A DNA stretch of 6,135 nt, taken from an uncultured Sutterella sp. (lineage in GTDB: Bacteria > Pseudomonadota > Gammaproteobacteria > Burkholderiales > Burkholderiaceae_F). A model generated the notes under the pieces. That model was not told the DNA's origin, ran no database searches, and saw nothing but the letters and a program-made list of their open reading frames with translations. The translations under genes were made by a program, and so were the position numbers. Below are positions 1-6,135 of this stretch, piece after piece (within the stretch, counting starts at the first letter, position 1; every line of letters starts with the position of its first letter). Location: the NCBI GenBank assembly GCA_900554675.1, contig USIM01000056.1, positions 1 through 6,135 of the forward strand. Reading direction: 5' to 3'.

Positions 1-134
1 GGTCTTCATACCATAAATTATCTTGGACAGCAGTGATTTTACACACAAGATATAGGGTATTTTGTACTTCATGGCAACTGAAATAGTTAATGAACTCAAA
101 TTAACGCTGTCTTTTTATACAACATTTTCCTTTG
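1..134. other. A/T-rich flank downstream of the MFS gene
   Basis: This stretch is clearly more A/T-rich than the genes. It holds one inverted repeat (86-91 GTTAAT with 100-105 ATTAAC, spacer of eight). On the minus strand that hairpin is A/T-rich and has only a short T-containing tail, so it is a poor terminator candidate for the MFS gene. No supported gene, RNA gene or clear promoter is seen. The end of the transporter transcript may lie here or beyond the window edge. Confidence 0.5.
86..105. repeat. Imperfect terminator-like or operator-like inverted repeat
   Basis: GTTAAT (86-91) and ATTAAC (100-105) form a perfect six-base inverted repeat around GAACTCAA, 30 bases downstream of the MFS stop. 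With only two G-C pairs in total across the stem it would be unstable as RNA. In the plus direction a T5 run follows at 112-116, six bases after the stem. It could equally be a DNA-binding site for a regulator of a gene outside the window. Confidence 0.25.
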
Positions 135-1337
135 CTACTCAGACTTCACGCCAAGAGCCGTAAACACAGCACCAAACTGCATCACCGCCACCAAAATGAG
201 TGCTGTAGCAAATAAACCCGCATCAAGCATGGGCCCAGCAATCAAAGGCGACAAGGTTTGCCCCACATCCATCCCGCAGTATGTAAAGCCATAAACACGG
301 CCAAAACCGTCTTTACCGACCTTGGATAAACACGCCTGACGAATCATCATGTCTCGAGAGGGCGTCGCAATCCCCACGCCTACACCCATGAAGGCCATGA
401 AGATCAAAACCGTATAACCGGGGAACAACTGCGTGGCCATCAAAATAGCAGTCGCCGCACTCACACTTAAGCACAGTGCCACGACTTTATTGTGGTGGTT
501 GAAATTCTTAGCAACCCACCCACCGATTAAGACACCGGCGGCATTACTTAACAAGTAAGAAGTCAACGCAGCCGTTGCCGTCTCCAAACTTAAACCAAAA
601 GTTTCATGGAAAATCGTGGGCGAGAAATTTTGCAAAATGCCAAAGGCAAACGAATTAAAGAAGAAAAAGAAAAAGCACAGCCAAACAGCCAATGCTCCAA
701 GAAAAGCAAAGCGACCGCCCTTAACCGGTACGCTCCCCGTCTTTTTCTCTTCCGTGATTTGTTCAATATCGAATTCTTTGTGATTAAAGGCAAGCAAAAT
801 CACAACGAACGTACCCACCAATGCGGCGGCCAAAGCAGCCATTCGCCAACCACCAAAATTGGCCACGGCAATCATCAAAACCGGAGCAATGGCCCACCCA
901 ATGTTGCCCACAATCGCATGGATTGAAAAGGCGTAACTCAAACGCTCTTGGGAGATCGAGCGATTCATGATGGAGTAGTCCGTCGGGTGGAAAACGGAGT
1001 TCCCTAAACCAGAGGCCATTGAGGCCAAGAAAAGCATGAAGTAGCTATCGGCGCCCGCTAAGATAAAGCCACCGAAAGCCAAAAGCGAAGCACCTAAAAA
1101 CAAGGTTTTCTTTGCGCCCCAACTGTCTACTAAAAAGCCACTCGCGGCCTGCCCTAAAGAGCTCACAATGAAAAAAGCCGTCATCACGGCGCCCATTTGA
1201 GCGTATGAGAGATCAAACTCCGGCTTAATCCACGGAATCAGAGGCGGAATCACCAAGTGAAAGAAGTGGGATACGCCATGAGCAATGCCCAAAAGCGTAA
1301 TTAACAGAACATCTCGATTTTGGTGATTGACTGCCAT
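135..1337 (-). CDS. MFS transporter, Fsr-like (fosmidomycin-resistance-type) group
   Basis: This is a 400-residue major facilitator superfamily permease, a normal length for a 12-segment carrier. GFLVDSWGAKKTL (67-79) is the loop 2-3 motif A of MFS proteins. GLGNSVFHPTDYSIMN (110-125) resembles the GTGSSVFHP stretch of E. coli Fsr, and SHFFHLVIPPLIP near the N-terminus with FDLSYAQMG (41-49) resembles the matching part of Fsr, so I place it in that group from memory of the family. A charged central loop (about 184-208) divides the two six-segment halves. The second half begins with a run of six Phe (222-227) and contains PSRDMM (326-331) and a conserved-looking segment at 343-372. Its ATG follows the exporter gene by 11 bases and its Shine-Dalgarno AAGG overlaps that gene's TAA stop, which suggests translational coupling. 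Drug efflux is one possibility, but many relatives have unknown substrates. No terminator of good quality is seen after it. Confidence 0.92.
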   Translation of the reverse strand: MAVNHQNRDVLLITLLGIAHGVSHFFHLVIPPLIPWIKPEFDLSYAQMGAVMTAFFIVSSLGQAASGFLVDSWGAKKTLFLGASLLAFGGFILAGADSYFMLFLASMASGLGNSVFHPTDYSIMNRSISQERLSYAFSIHAIVGNIGWAIAPVLMIAVANFGGWRMAALAAALVGTFVVILLAFNHKEFDIEQITEEKKTGSVPVKGGRFAFLGALAVWLCFFFFFFNSFAFGILQNFSPTIFHETFGLSLETATAALTSYLLSNAAGVLIGGWVAKNFNHHNKVVALCLSVSAATAILMATQLFPGYTVLIFMAFMGVGVGIATPSRDMMIRQACLSKVGKDGFGRVYGFTYCGMDVGQTLSPLIAGPMLDAGLFATALILVAVMQFGAVFTALGVKSE

Positions 1338-1346
1338 AAGTTTCTA

Positions 1347-1351
1347 CCTTA
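1347..1351 (-). promoter_or_regulatory. Shine-Dalgarno of the MFS gene overlapping the exporter stop codon
   Basis: On the minus strand the exporter's TAA stop (1351-1349) reads on into GG, giving TAAGG, with AAGG ending nine bases before the MFS ATG at 1337. A ribosome finishing the exporter gene would sit on the initiation site of the next one. This arrangement typically couples translation, and supports a single transcript for both transporters. Confidence 0.65.
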
Positions 1352-1990
1352 AGAAGCGTTCCAGATTAAAGTGGAAACAGCCAATGCCAAGAAAATCAAC
1401 GCACTGGTTTTATTAAGAATCGATTGAAACCGCGGATTACGGATACGGTTTGCCAAGGAACCCGCACACCAAGCAACACAGGAGAAAACCACCAAAGTGA
1501 CAACCAAGAAAGTTAACCCCATGATGAGCATCTGAACCATGACTTCGGATTCGCTACTGCCCTTCACCAAAAATTGTGGGAAGAAGGCTAAGAAGAAAAT
1601 CAACACTTTGGGATTCGTGATATTCATCAAAATCCCACGCGTCCACAATTTAAAGGGCGTTAACGTCAAGGGCTTTTTCTCGATGGTCGTCTCATCGGCT
1701 TCAGACACAGGAGCTCGCCAAGCCCCCCAGGCCAAATAGGTCAAATAGGCAGCCCCTGCGCATTTAATGATGGTAAGCAACACCGGGGAAGCCGCCACTG
1801 CTGCAGCCACGCCAAAGGCCGAAAAACACGTTTGAATAAAGACACCGACACAAAGCCCCAACGTCACCAAAATGCCGGCTTTAGGGCCGTGCATGGCCGA
1901 TTGCAAAAGCACAAATAAATTATCAGGCCCCGGCGCAATCGCCAAAATGGTAGCGGCCACCACAAAACTTAACCAAAGATCAAACGGCAT
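1349..1990 (-). CDS. LysE/RhtB-family amino-acid (or small metabolite) exporter
   Basis: This is an inner-membrane protein of the LysE/RhtB superfamily, whose known members export amino acids such as lysine, threonine, homoserine or leucine. At 213 residues it has the family's normal length. PGPDNLFVLL lies at 20-29, the hallmark following the first membrane segment. NPKVLIFFLAFFPQF lies at 126-140, the second hallmark. Hydrophobic segments are visible at about 6-27, 39-62, 66-90, 118-141, 150-176 and 193-211, fitting the six-segment topology; the polar stretch 93-116 is the central loop. ATG is supported by AAGGA five bases upstream. The gene lies 125 bases downstream of purL, beyond a terminator, and its stop codon overlaps the Shine-Dalgarno of the next gene, so the two transporters probably form one operon. 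The substrate is not predictable from sequence; calling it RhtA/B/C or LeuE would be over-reach. Family confidence is high, function moderate. Confidence 0.93.
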   Translation of the reverse strand: MPFDLWLSFVVAATILAIAPGPDNLFVLLQSAMHGPKAGILVTLGLCVGVFIQTCFSAFGVAAAVAASPVLLTIIKCAGAAYLTYLAWGAWRAPVSEADETTIEKKPLTLTPFKLWTRGILMNITNPKVLIFFLAFFPQFLVKGSSESEVMVQMLIMGLTFLVVTLVVFSCVAWCAGSLANRIRNPRFQSILNKTSALIFLALAVSTLIWNAS

Positions 1991-1995
1991 ATCCG

Positions 1996-2000
1996 TCCTT
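1996..2000 (-). promoter_or_regulatory. Shine-Dalgarno of the LysE-family exporter gene
   Basis: The minus strand reads AAGGA, preceded by GA, five bases before the ATG at 1990. This strong match to the anti-Shine-Dalgarno fixes the start codon. Between this site and the terminator there are only about 25 bases with no recognisable -35/-10 pair, so the promoter for the transporter genes must overlap the terminator, lie further upstream, or be read-through from purL. Confidence 0.75.
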
Positions 2001-2025
2001 TCAACTCATCCAATGGGCAATAAGA

Positions 2026-2058
2026 AAAGGTCTCGCACTTTTTTAGCACGAGACCCTT
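2026..2058 (-). terminator. Rho-independent terminator after purL
   Basis: Read on the minus strand, GGTCTCG (2055-2049) pairs perfectly with CGAGACC (2035-2029). The stem extends outward by one G-U and two A-U pairs to about 10 bp. The 13-base loop is A-rich. The descending arm runs straight into TTTTCTT (2028-2022). It begins 57 bases after the purL stop and ends about 35 bases before the exporter start, so it should end purL transcripts and insulate, or attenuate entry into, the transporter genes. The stem followed by CTTATTTT on the plus strand means it may also work weakly in the other direction, although no plus-strand gene is seen. Confidence 0.85.
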
Positions 2059-2064
2059 ATTTTA
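2059..2064 (-). promoter_or_regulatory. Weak candidate -10 box for the transporter genes
   Basis: TAAAAT on the minus strand differs from TATAAT at one position. Initiation about 7 bases downstream would fall near 2052, inside the upstream arm of the terminator, so such transcripts would lack part of the stem and could escape termination. No convincing -35 lies 16-18 bases upstream (the hexamers there are poor), so this is only a candidate. Confidence 0.2.
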
Positions 2065-2080
2065 GCTTGATGTCTCAAGC
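2065..2080. repeat. Perfect 6-bp inverted repeat beside the purL terminator
   Basis: GCTTGA and TCAAGC flank a four-base spacer (TGTC on the plus strand), forming a perfect 16-base inverted repeat in the purL-exporter spacer, six bases upstream of the terminator stem on the minus strand. It could be a small hairpin in the purL 3' end or a protein site. Part of it (2072-2077) is also complementary to one arm of the terminator. The structure is seen directly; its role is unknown. Confidence 0.45.
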
Positions 2081-2115
2081 ACTAGTAGTTAAAGCTCAGC
2101 CTTAACCCCTAGGTA

Positions 2116-5100
2116 TTAACCCACGAACTTGCGGGCGTTACGGAACATGCGCATCCAGGGGCTGTATTCACCCAAGGTGGCAGGCGCCCAGCTCATTTGG
2201 CTCGTACGGTGCGTACGTTCCGGGTGCGGCATCATGATCGTGAAGCGACCGTCAGGGGTCGTTACACCCGTGATACCGTTCTTGGAGCCGTTCGGGTTAA
2301 ACGGATAAACTTCCGTGGGCGTGCCCGTCGGGTCAACGTAGCGAGCGGCAAGCGTAGCGAGCTTTGCATCTTCTTCGTTAATCCATTGCACCAGGCCTTC
2401 ACCGTGAGCGTTAACGATCGGCATCATGGAACCGGCCATGCCGTCAAAGAAGATAGAAGGACTATCCATCACTTCGACTTGAACAGCACGGGCTTCAAAT
2501 TGTTCGCTCATGTTGCGAACGAAGTTCGGCCAGTGTTGAGCACCCGGAATAATGCCACGCAAGTGACTCATCATTTGGCAACCGTTACAGATACCCAAAG
2601 CGAACGTATCGCCGCGTTCAAAGAACTTGGAGAACATTTCCACCATCATGGGGTTGCGCAAAATGGTCGTAGCCCAACCGCCGCCGGCACCCAAGACGTC
2701 ACCGTAGGAGAAGCCACCGCAAGCGGCCAAACCAACGAAGTCCTTCAAATCGGAGCGACCGGACAACAAGTCCGTCATGTGAACGTCAATGGCTTCGAAG
2801 CCGGCACGCGTAAAGGCAGCGGCCATTTCCGTTTGACTGTTAACACCTTGCTCACGCAAGATGGCCATACGCGGACGAACACCCGTTGCGATGAAGGGAG
2901 CGGCCACGTCAAGTTCCGTATCAAACGTCGTCTTAACGAATAAGCCCGTGTCATTTTCCATCCTGCAACGAGCACGTTCTTGGTCGGCACAAGCAGGATT
3001 GTCGCGACGGCGAGCAATTTGCCAAGAGACTTCCGTCCATGCTTCTTGCAAAGCAGAACGCTTTTCTTCGTAAACCGTTTCACCGTGAGCCGTGATGACC
3101 AACTTATCGTCACCATTGACTTCACCAATGAAGTACGTGCAATCGGCAAGACCCGCAGCCTTAACAGCAGCGAGAACGTCCTCAACACGGTCAGCAGCCA
3201 CTTGGATCACAGCACCCAATTCTTCGTTAAAGAGTGCGGGAACGATGTCGCTCGTTGCGGCGCTCTTGACCATGCCGTCCATGTTAAGCGTCACACCCGT
3301 GTGACCGGCAAACATCATTTCAGCCACCGTGGCCAACAAACCGCCGTCAGAGCGATCGTGGTAAGCCATGATGGCGTCCTTAGCCGTCAATTCGCGAATC
3401 ATCTTCACAAAGGCGGAGACGTCAGCGGCGCTATCCATATCGGGCGTGACTTGACCGAATTGTTGCGTCACGAGACTCAAAATGGAACCGGCCATACGGT
3501 TCTTGGCGCGACCCAAGTCGATAGCGACCAAGACAGAGGGCTTATCGGTCAACAATTGCGGCGTCAAGGACAAACGAACGTCCTTCACGGGAGCGGCAGC
3601 AGAGACAATCAAAGAAACCGGGCTCATCACCGTCTTCTTTTCGCCAGCGTCTTCCCACGAGGTCTTCATGGACAAGGAGTCCTTACCGACCGGAATGGCA
3701 ACACCCAATTCTTGGCAAACGGTGCTCGCAGCTTCCACGGCATCGTAGAGCTTGGCGTCTTCGCCTTCGTTACCGCAAGCAGCCATCCAGTTGGCGCTCA
3801 ACTTCACGTAGTTAAGATCAATGTCGGCGCTTGCGATATTCGTAATCGCTTCGCCAATCGCCATACGCGTAGCGGCAGCAGCGTTCGTGATGGCCAACGG
3901 GGTGCGTTCACCCATACTCATGGCTTCACCGTTATGACCGATAAAGCTGATGTTGGTCACAGCAGCGTCAGCCACCGGCACTTGCCACGGGCCCACCATT
4001 TGGTCACGATGGACCAAACCGCCCACAGAACGGTCACCGATCGTGATCAAGAAGCTCTTGCTGGCCACCGTCGGATGACGCAAAACGTCCGTCACGACCT
4101 TCTTAAGATCAATACCTTCGGCCTTAAATTCCGGCAACGTCACATCGGCGTGCTTCACGTCGCGGTGCATACGCGGAGCCTTACCCAACAAGACTTCCAT
4201 CGGCATTTCAACGGCAGGCGTTTGTTCTTCGCCACGAGCCACCACCAACGTGTTGTCTTCGCTGATCGTACCCAAAACGGCGTACGGGCAACGTTCACGC
4301 TTACACATAGCATCAAACGTTTCCAAGCTTTCCGGAGCAATCGCGATGGAATAACGTTCTTGACTTTCGTTACACCAGATTTCGAGCGGGCTCATGCCGG
4401 ACTCTTCAACCGGCACCTTAGCCAAATCAAGCTTGGCACCATGACCGGACAAGTCAGCCAATTCAGGCATTGCGTTAGACAAACCACCGGCACCCACGTC
4501 ATGGATAGCCAAAATGGGATTGTTTTCACCGGCGGCCCAGCAACGGTCGATCACTTCTTGTGCGCGACGTTCCATTTCGGGGTTGCCACGTTGGACGCTA
4601 TCGAAGTCAAGGGCTTCGGAGTTAGAACCCGTGGACATGGAGCTTGCAGCACCACCGCCCAAACCGATTCGCATACCCGGGCCACCCAAGCTGATCAAAA
4701 GCGTGCCCGGAGGCAAAGCGGTCTTGTGCGTTTGGTCATCACGGATGTTACCGATACCGCCAGCCAACATGATGGGCTTGTGGTAACCGTAGCGTTTGCC
4801 GCCGACGTTGGCTTCAAACACACGGAAGTAACCCAAAACGTTCGGGCGACCGAATTCGTTATTAAAGGCGGCAGCACCCAAGGGGCCGTCCGTCATGATG
4901 GACAAAGCGTTGGCAATACGCGTCGGGTAGCCATAGGGCTTATCGCAACCGCATTCAACTTTCGTCACGTCCTTGTCGTTTTCCCAGCCTTGCGGAGCTT
5001 CAGGCAATTGCAAAGAGGAAACGGTAAAGCCACAGAGACCGGCCTTCGGACGAGCACCACGGCCCGTTGCACCTTCGTCACGGATTTCACCGCCCGAGCC

Positions 5101-6063
5101 CGTAGAGGCTCCCGGGAACGGAGAGATGGCCGTCGGGTGGTTGTGCGTTTCAACCTTAAAGACCGTATGCGTTAATTCTTCTTCTTCCGTAAAGACGCGA
5201 CCGAAGTTTTCACCTTCAGGCGTTCTCGGATACAAACGCGGAACCTTCACACCTTCGAAAATGGCGGCGTTGTCAGAGTAAGCAACGATCGTGCCTTCGC
5301 TGTGAGCCTTGTGCGTGTCGCGAATCATGCCGAAAAGGGTCTTTTCCTTTTCTTGACCGTCGATCGTCCACTTGGCATTAAAGATCTTGTGACGGCAGTG
5401 CTCAGAGTTGGCTTGAGCAAACATCATCAATTCGACATCGGTCGGATTGCGTTGAGCCTTCGTGAAAGCATCGGCCAAGTAGTCGATTTCGTCTTCGCTC
5501 ATGGCCAAACCCATCGTGAGGTTGGCATCAGCCAAAGCCTTGCGACCTTCCTTTAAAAGATCAACGGTGACCATGGGCTTTCCATCGAGTTCTTCAAAAA
5601 GCTTGGTGGCTTCAACATCGGCGCCCACCACGCTTTCGGTCATGCGGTCGTGCAAGACGCCGGCAACCGCCGTCAACGTTTCAGCTGACGGTACAACACC
5701 GCCAAAGTCAATGTTGAAAAGCGTACCGCGTTCGATACGGATAATGGCATCAAGACCGCAGTTTTGAGCAATATCCGTGGCCTTACTGGCCCAGGGGCTG
5801 ATGGTGCCCAAACGCGGAATAACCATAAACGTGGCATCGGCCTTAACATCAAGGCATTCATTGCCGTAGTTCAAAAGGGCGTTCAAGCGTTCGCTTTCAT
5901 CGGCACTCAATTCATGCGCGGCATGAACAAAATGCACAAAGCGTCCTGAAACCGCACGGGCTTCGGGGGCAATCGCTTGAATCGTCTTCAAGAGACGAGC
6001 GGCACGAAAGTCCGACAAGGCGCTGGAGGCCTTCAAGGAAAACATCGATCCGGTGTGAGACAT
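2116..6063 (-). CDS. purL: Phosphoribosylformylglycinamidine synthase (FGAM synthase), large single-chain form
   Basis: This cytosolic enzyme carries out the fourth step of de novo purine synthesis: FGAR + ATP + glutamine gives FGAM + ADP + Pi + glutamate. The 1315-residue product matches the fused form (E. coli about 1295). The N-terminal domain (about 1-140) holds [15 protein letters not shown] (89-103). The synthetase core (about 215-1010) holds [11 protein letters not shown] (216-226), [15 protein letters not shown] (304-318), [12 protein letters not shown] (325-336), [12 protein letters not shown] (790-801) and [10 protein letters not shown] (901-910). The C-terminal glutaminase domain (about 1063-1315) has nucleophile Cys1159 in GICNGC and His1280/Glu1282 in PHPER, equivalent to E. 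coli Cys1135, His1260 and Glu1262. The ATG start gives the usual N-terminus and has an AGGA 10 bases upstream. Oddities are a roughly 13-residue Cys-containing insertion near 363-383 and Gly1128 where E. coli has Glu. No frameshift or truncation is seen. It stands alone here, with a terminator after it. Identity is near certain. Confidence 0.98.
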   Translation of the reverse strand: MSHTGSMFSLKASSALSDFRAARLLKTIQAIAPEARAVSGRFVHFVHAAHELSADESERLNALLNYGNECLDVKADATFMVIPRLGTISPWASKATDIAQNCGLDAIIRIERGTLFNIDFGGVVPSAETLTAVAGVLHDRMTESVVGADVEATKLFEELDGKPMVTVDLLKEGRKALADANLTMGLAMSEDEIDYLADAFTKAQRNPTDVELMMFAQANSEHCRHKIFNAKWTIDGQEKEKTLFGMIRDTHKAHSEGTIVAYSDNAAIFEGVKVPRLYPRTPEGENFGRVFTEEEELTHTVFKVETHNHPTAISPFPGASTGSGGEIRDEGATGRGARPKAGLCGFTVSSLQLPEAPQGWENDKDVTKVECGCDKPYGYPTRIANALSIMTDGPLGAAAFNNEFGRPNVLGYFRVFEANVGGKRYGYHKPIMLAGGIGNIRDDQTHKTALPPGTLLISLGGPGMRIGLGGGAASSMSTGSNSEALDFDSVQRGNPEMERRAQEVIDRCWAAGENNPILAIHDVGAGGLSNAMPELADLSGHGAKLDLAKVPVEESGMSPLEIWCNESQERYSIAIAPESLETFDAMCKRERCPYAVLGTISEDNTLVVARGEEQTPAVEMPMEVLLGKAPRMHRDVKHADVTLPEFKAEGIDLKKVVTDVLRHPTVASKSFLITIGDRSVGGLVHRDQMVGPWQVPVADAAVTNISFIGHNGEAMSMGERTPLAITNAAAATRMAIGEAITNIASADIDLNYVKLSANWMAACGNEGEDAKLYDAVEAASTVCQELGVAIPVGKDSLSMKTSWEDAGEKKTVMSPVSLIVSAAAPVKDVRLSLTPQLLTDKPSVLVAIDLGRAKNRMAGSILSLVTQQFGQVTPDMDSAADVSAFVKMIRELTAKDAIMAYHDRSDGGLLATVAEMMFAGHTGVTLNMDGMVKSAATSDIVPALFNEELGAVIQVAADRVEDVLAAVKAAGLADCTYFIGEVNGDDKLVITAHGETVYEEKRSALQEAWTEVSWQIARRRDNPACADQERARCRMENDTGLFVKTTFDTELDVAAPFIATGVRPRMAILREQGVNSQTEMAAAFTRAGFEAIDVHMTDLLSGRSDLKDFVGLAACGGFSYGDVLGAGGGWATTILRNPMMVEMFSKFFERGDTFALGICNGCQMMSHLRGIIPGAQHWPNFVRNMSEQFEARAVQVEVMDSPSIFFDGMAGSMMPIVNAHGEGLVQWINEEDAKLATLAARYVDPTGTPTEVYPFNPNGSKNGITGVTTPDGRFTIMMPHPERTHRTSQMSWAPATLGEYSPWMRMFRNARKFVG

Positions 6064-6073
6064 GACGGAAGAT

Positions 6074-6078
6074 TCCTG
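6074..6078 (-). promoter_or_regulatory. Shine-Dalgarno of purL
   Basis: CAGGA on the minus strand lies upstream of the purL ATG, with the AGGA core ten bases away. The spacing is slightly long but workable. It follows directly after the T run of the leader hairpin, so RNA structure there could influence access to it. Confidence 0.55.
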
Positions 6079-6097
6079 AAAAATTGCCTAAAAAGGC
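6079..6097 (-). promoter_or_regulatory. purL leader hairpin followed by a T run
   Basis: On the minus strand GCCT-TTTT-AGGC (6097-6086) forms a perfect four-base-pair hairpin followed by AA and TTTTT (6085-6079), immediately before the Shine-Dalgarno. The shape is that of a miniature intrinsic terminator, but the stem is short. It could be a leader hairpin affecting translation, or chance in A/T-rich DNA. No PurR-type operator and no purine riboswitch core is visible in the 72 leader bases that the window includes. Confidence 0.35.
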
Positions 6098-6135
6098 GTT
6101 GGTAAAACAAAAAACAAAAATACTTAATCTATTAA

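Noticed and set aside
71..163. Short plus-strand open frame of 30 codons starting in the left flank
   Set aside because: No Shine-Dalgarno precedes the ATG, it runs into the 3' end of the MFS gene on the opposite strand, and nothing in its product is recognisable.
656..676. Purine-rich A/G tract on the plus strand as a possible repeat or slippage site
   Set aside because: It encodes the run of six Phe in a membrane segment of the MFS protein with mixed TTT and TTC codons; the reading frame is intact and the longest homopolymer is only five bases.
606..926. Plus-strand open frame of 106 codons opposite the MFS gene
   Set aside because: It lies wholly inside a well-supported membrane transporter gene on the other strand, has a low-complexity Lys/Asn/His-rich translation and no Shine-Dalgarno of note.
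2086..2091. Short leader peptide (GTG, six codons, stop) upstream of the terminator on the minus strand
   Set aside because: No Shine-Dalgarno, a GTG start and no run of a regulatory amino acid; chance is the simpler explanation.
2078..2095. Trp-operator-like sequence around ACTAGT and GTTAA
   Set aside because: Only the ACTAGT half and a shifted GTTAA resemble the E. coli TrpR site; the second half-site is missing and the position after purL gives no reason for Trp control.
2980..5175. Long plus-strand open frame of 731 codons opposite purL
   Set aside because: It is in exact antisense codon register with an unmistakable purL, its translation is rich in His, Arg and Thr with no recognisable domain, and it is explained by purL codon bias. 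The same holds for the open frames at 2197-2943 and 5302-5556.
1..6135. Mobile element, CRISPR array, tRNA/rRNA or defence system
   Set aside because: No transposase, integrase, direct-repeat array, cloverleaf or defence domain was found on either strand; the content is core metabolism plus transporters.

Overview
This window carries three complete genes, all on the minus strand, in transcription order purL, a LysE/RhtB-family exporter and an MFS transporter. Coding capacity is dense and G+C is moderate. The large single-chain PurL, with its C-terminal glutaminase domain fused on, is the form found in beta- and gammaproteobacteria. Together with the general look of all three proteins this suggests a betaproteobacterium, perhaps a moderate-GC member of the Burkholderiales such as the Sutterellaceae. 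That placement is an inference from family resemblance, with no marker gene to confirm it.

Layout from right to left, the direction of transcription: 6064-6135 is an A/T-rich purL leader with a small hairpin followed by a T run and a Shine-Dalgarno. 2116-6063 is purL (FGAM synthase, 1315 aa), apparently intact with all glutaminase catalytic residues. 1991-2115 is a 125-base spacer with a good intrinsic terminator and a second inverted repeat beside it. 1349-1990 is a 213-aa LysE/RhtB-type exporter. An 11-base gap with a Shine-Dalgarno overlapping the preceding stop codon leads into 135-1337, a 400-aa MFS transporter resembling the Fsr (fosmidomycin resistance) group. 1-134 is an A/T-rich flank with one weak inverted repeat and no supported gene.

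Functionally, purL is a purine biosynthesis housekeeping gene and appears to end at its own terminator. The two transporter genes look like a co-transcribed, probably translationally coupled pair of inner-membrane proteins, plausibly both exporters; their substrates cannot be read from the sequence. The most noteworthy non-coding structure is the purL-lysE spacer, where the terminator can be drawn in competition with an alternative pairing just upstream of the exporter gene.

I found no mobile element, CRISPR array, RNA gene or convincing undescribed system. Most of the window is ordinary core-genome content, and the findings below are modest.
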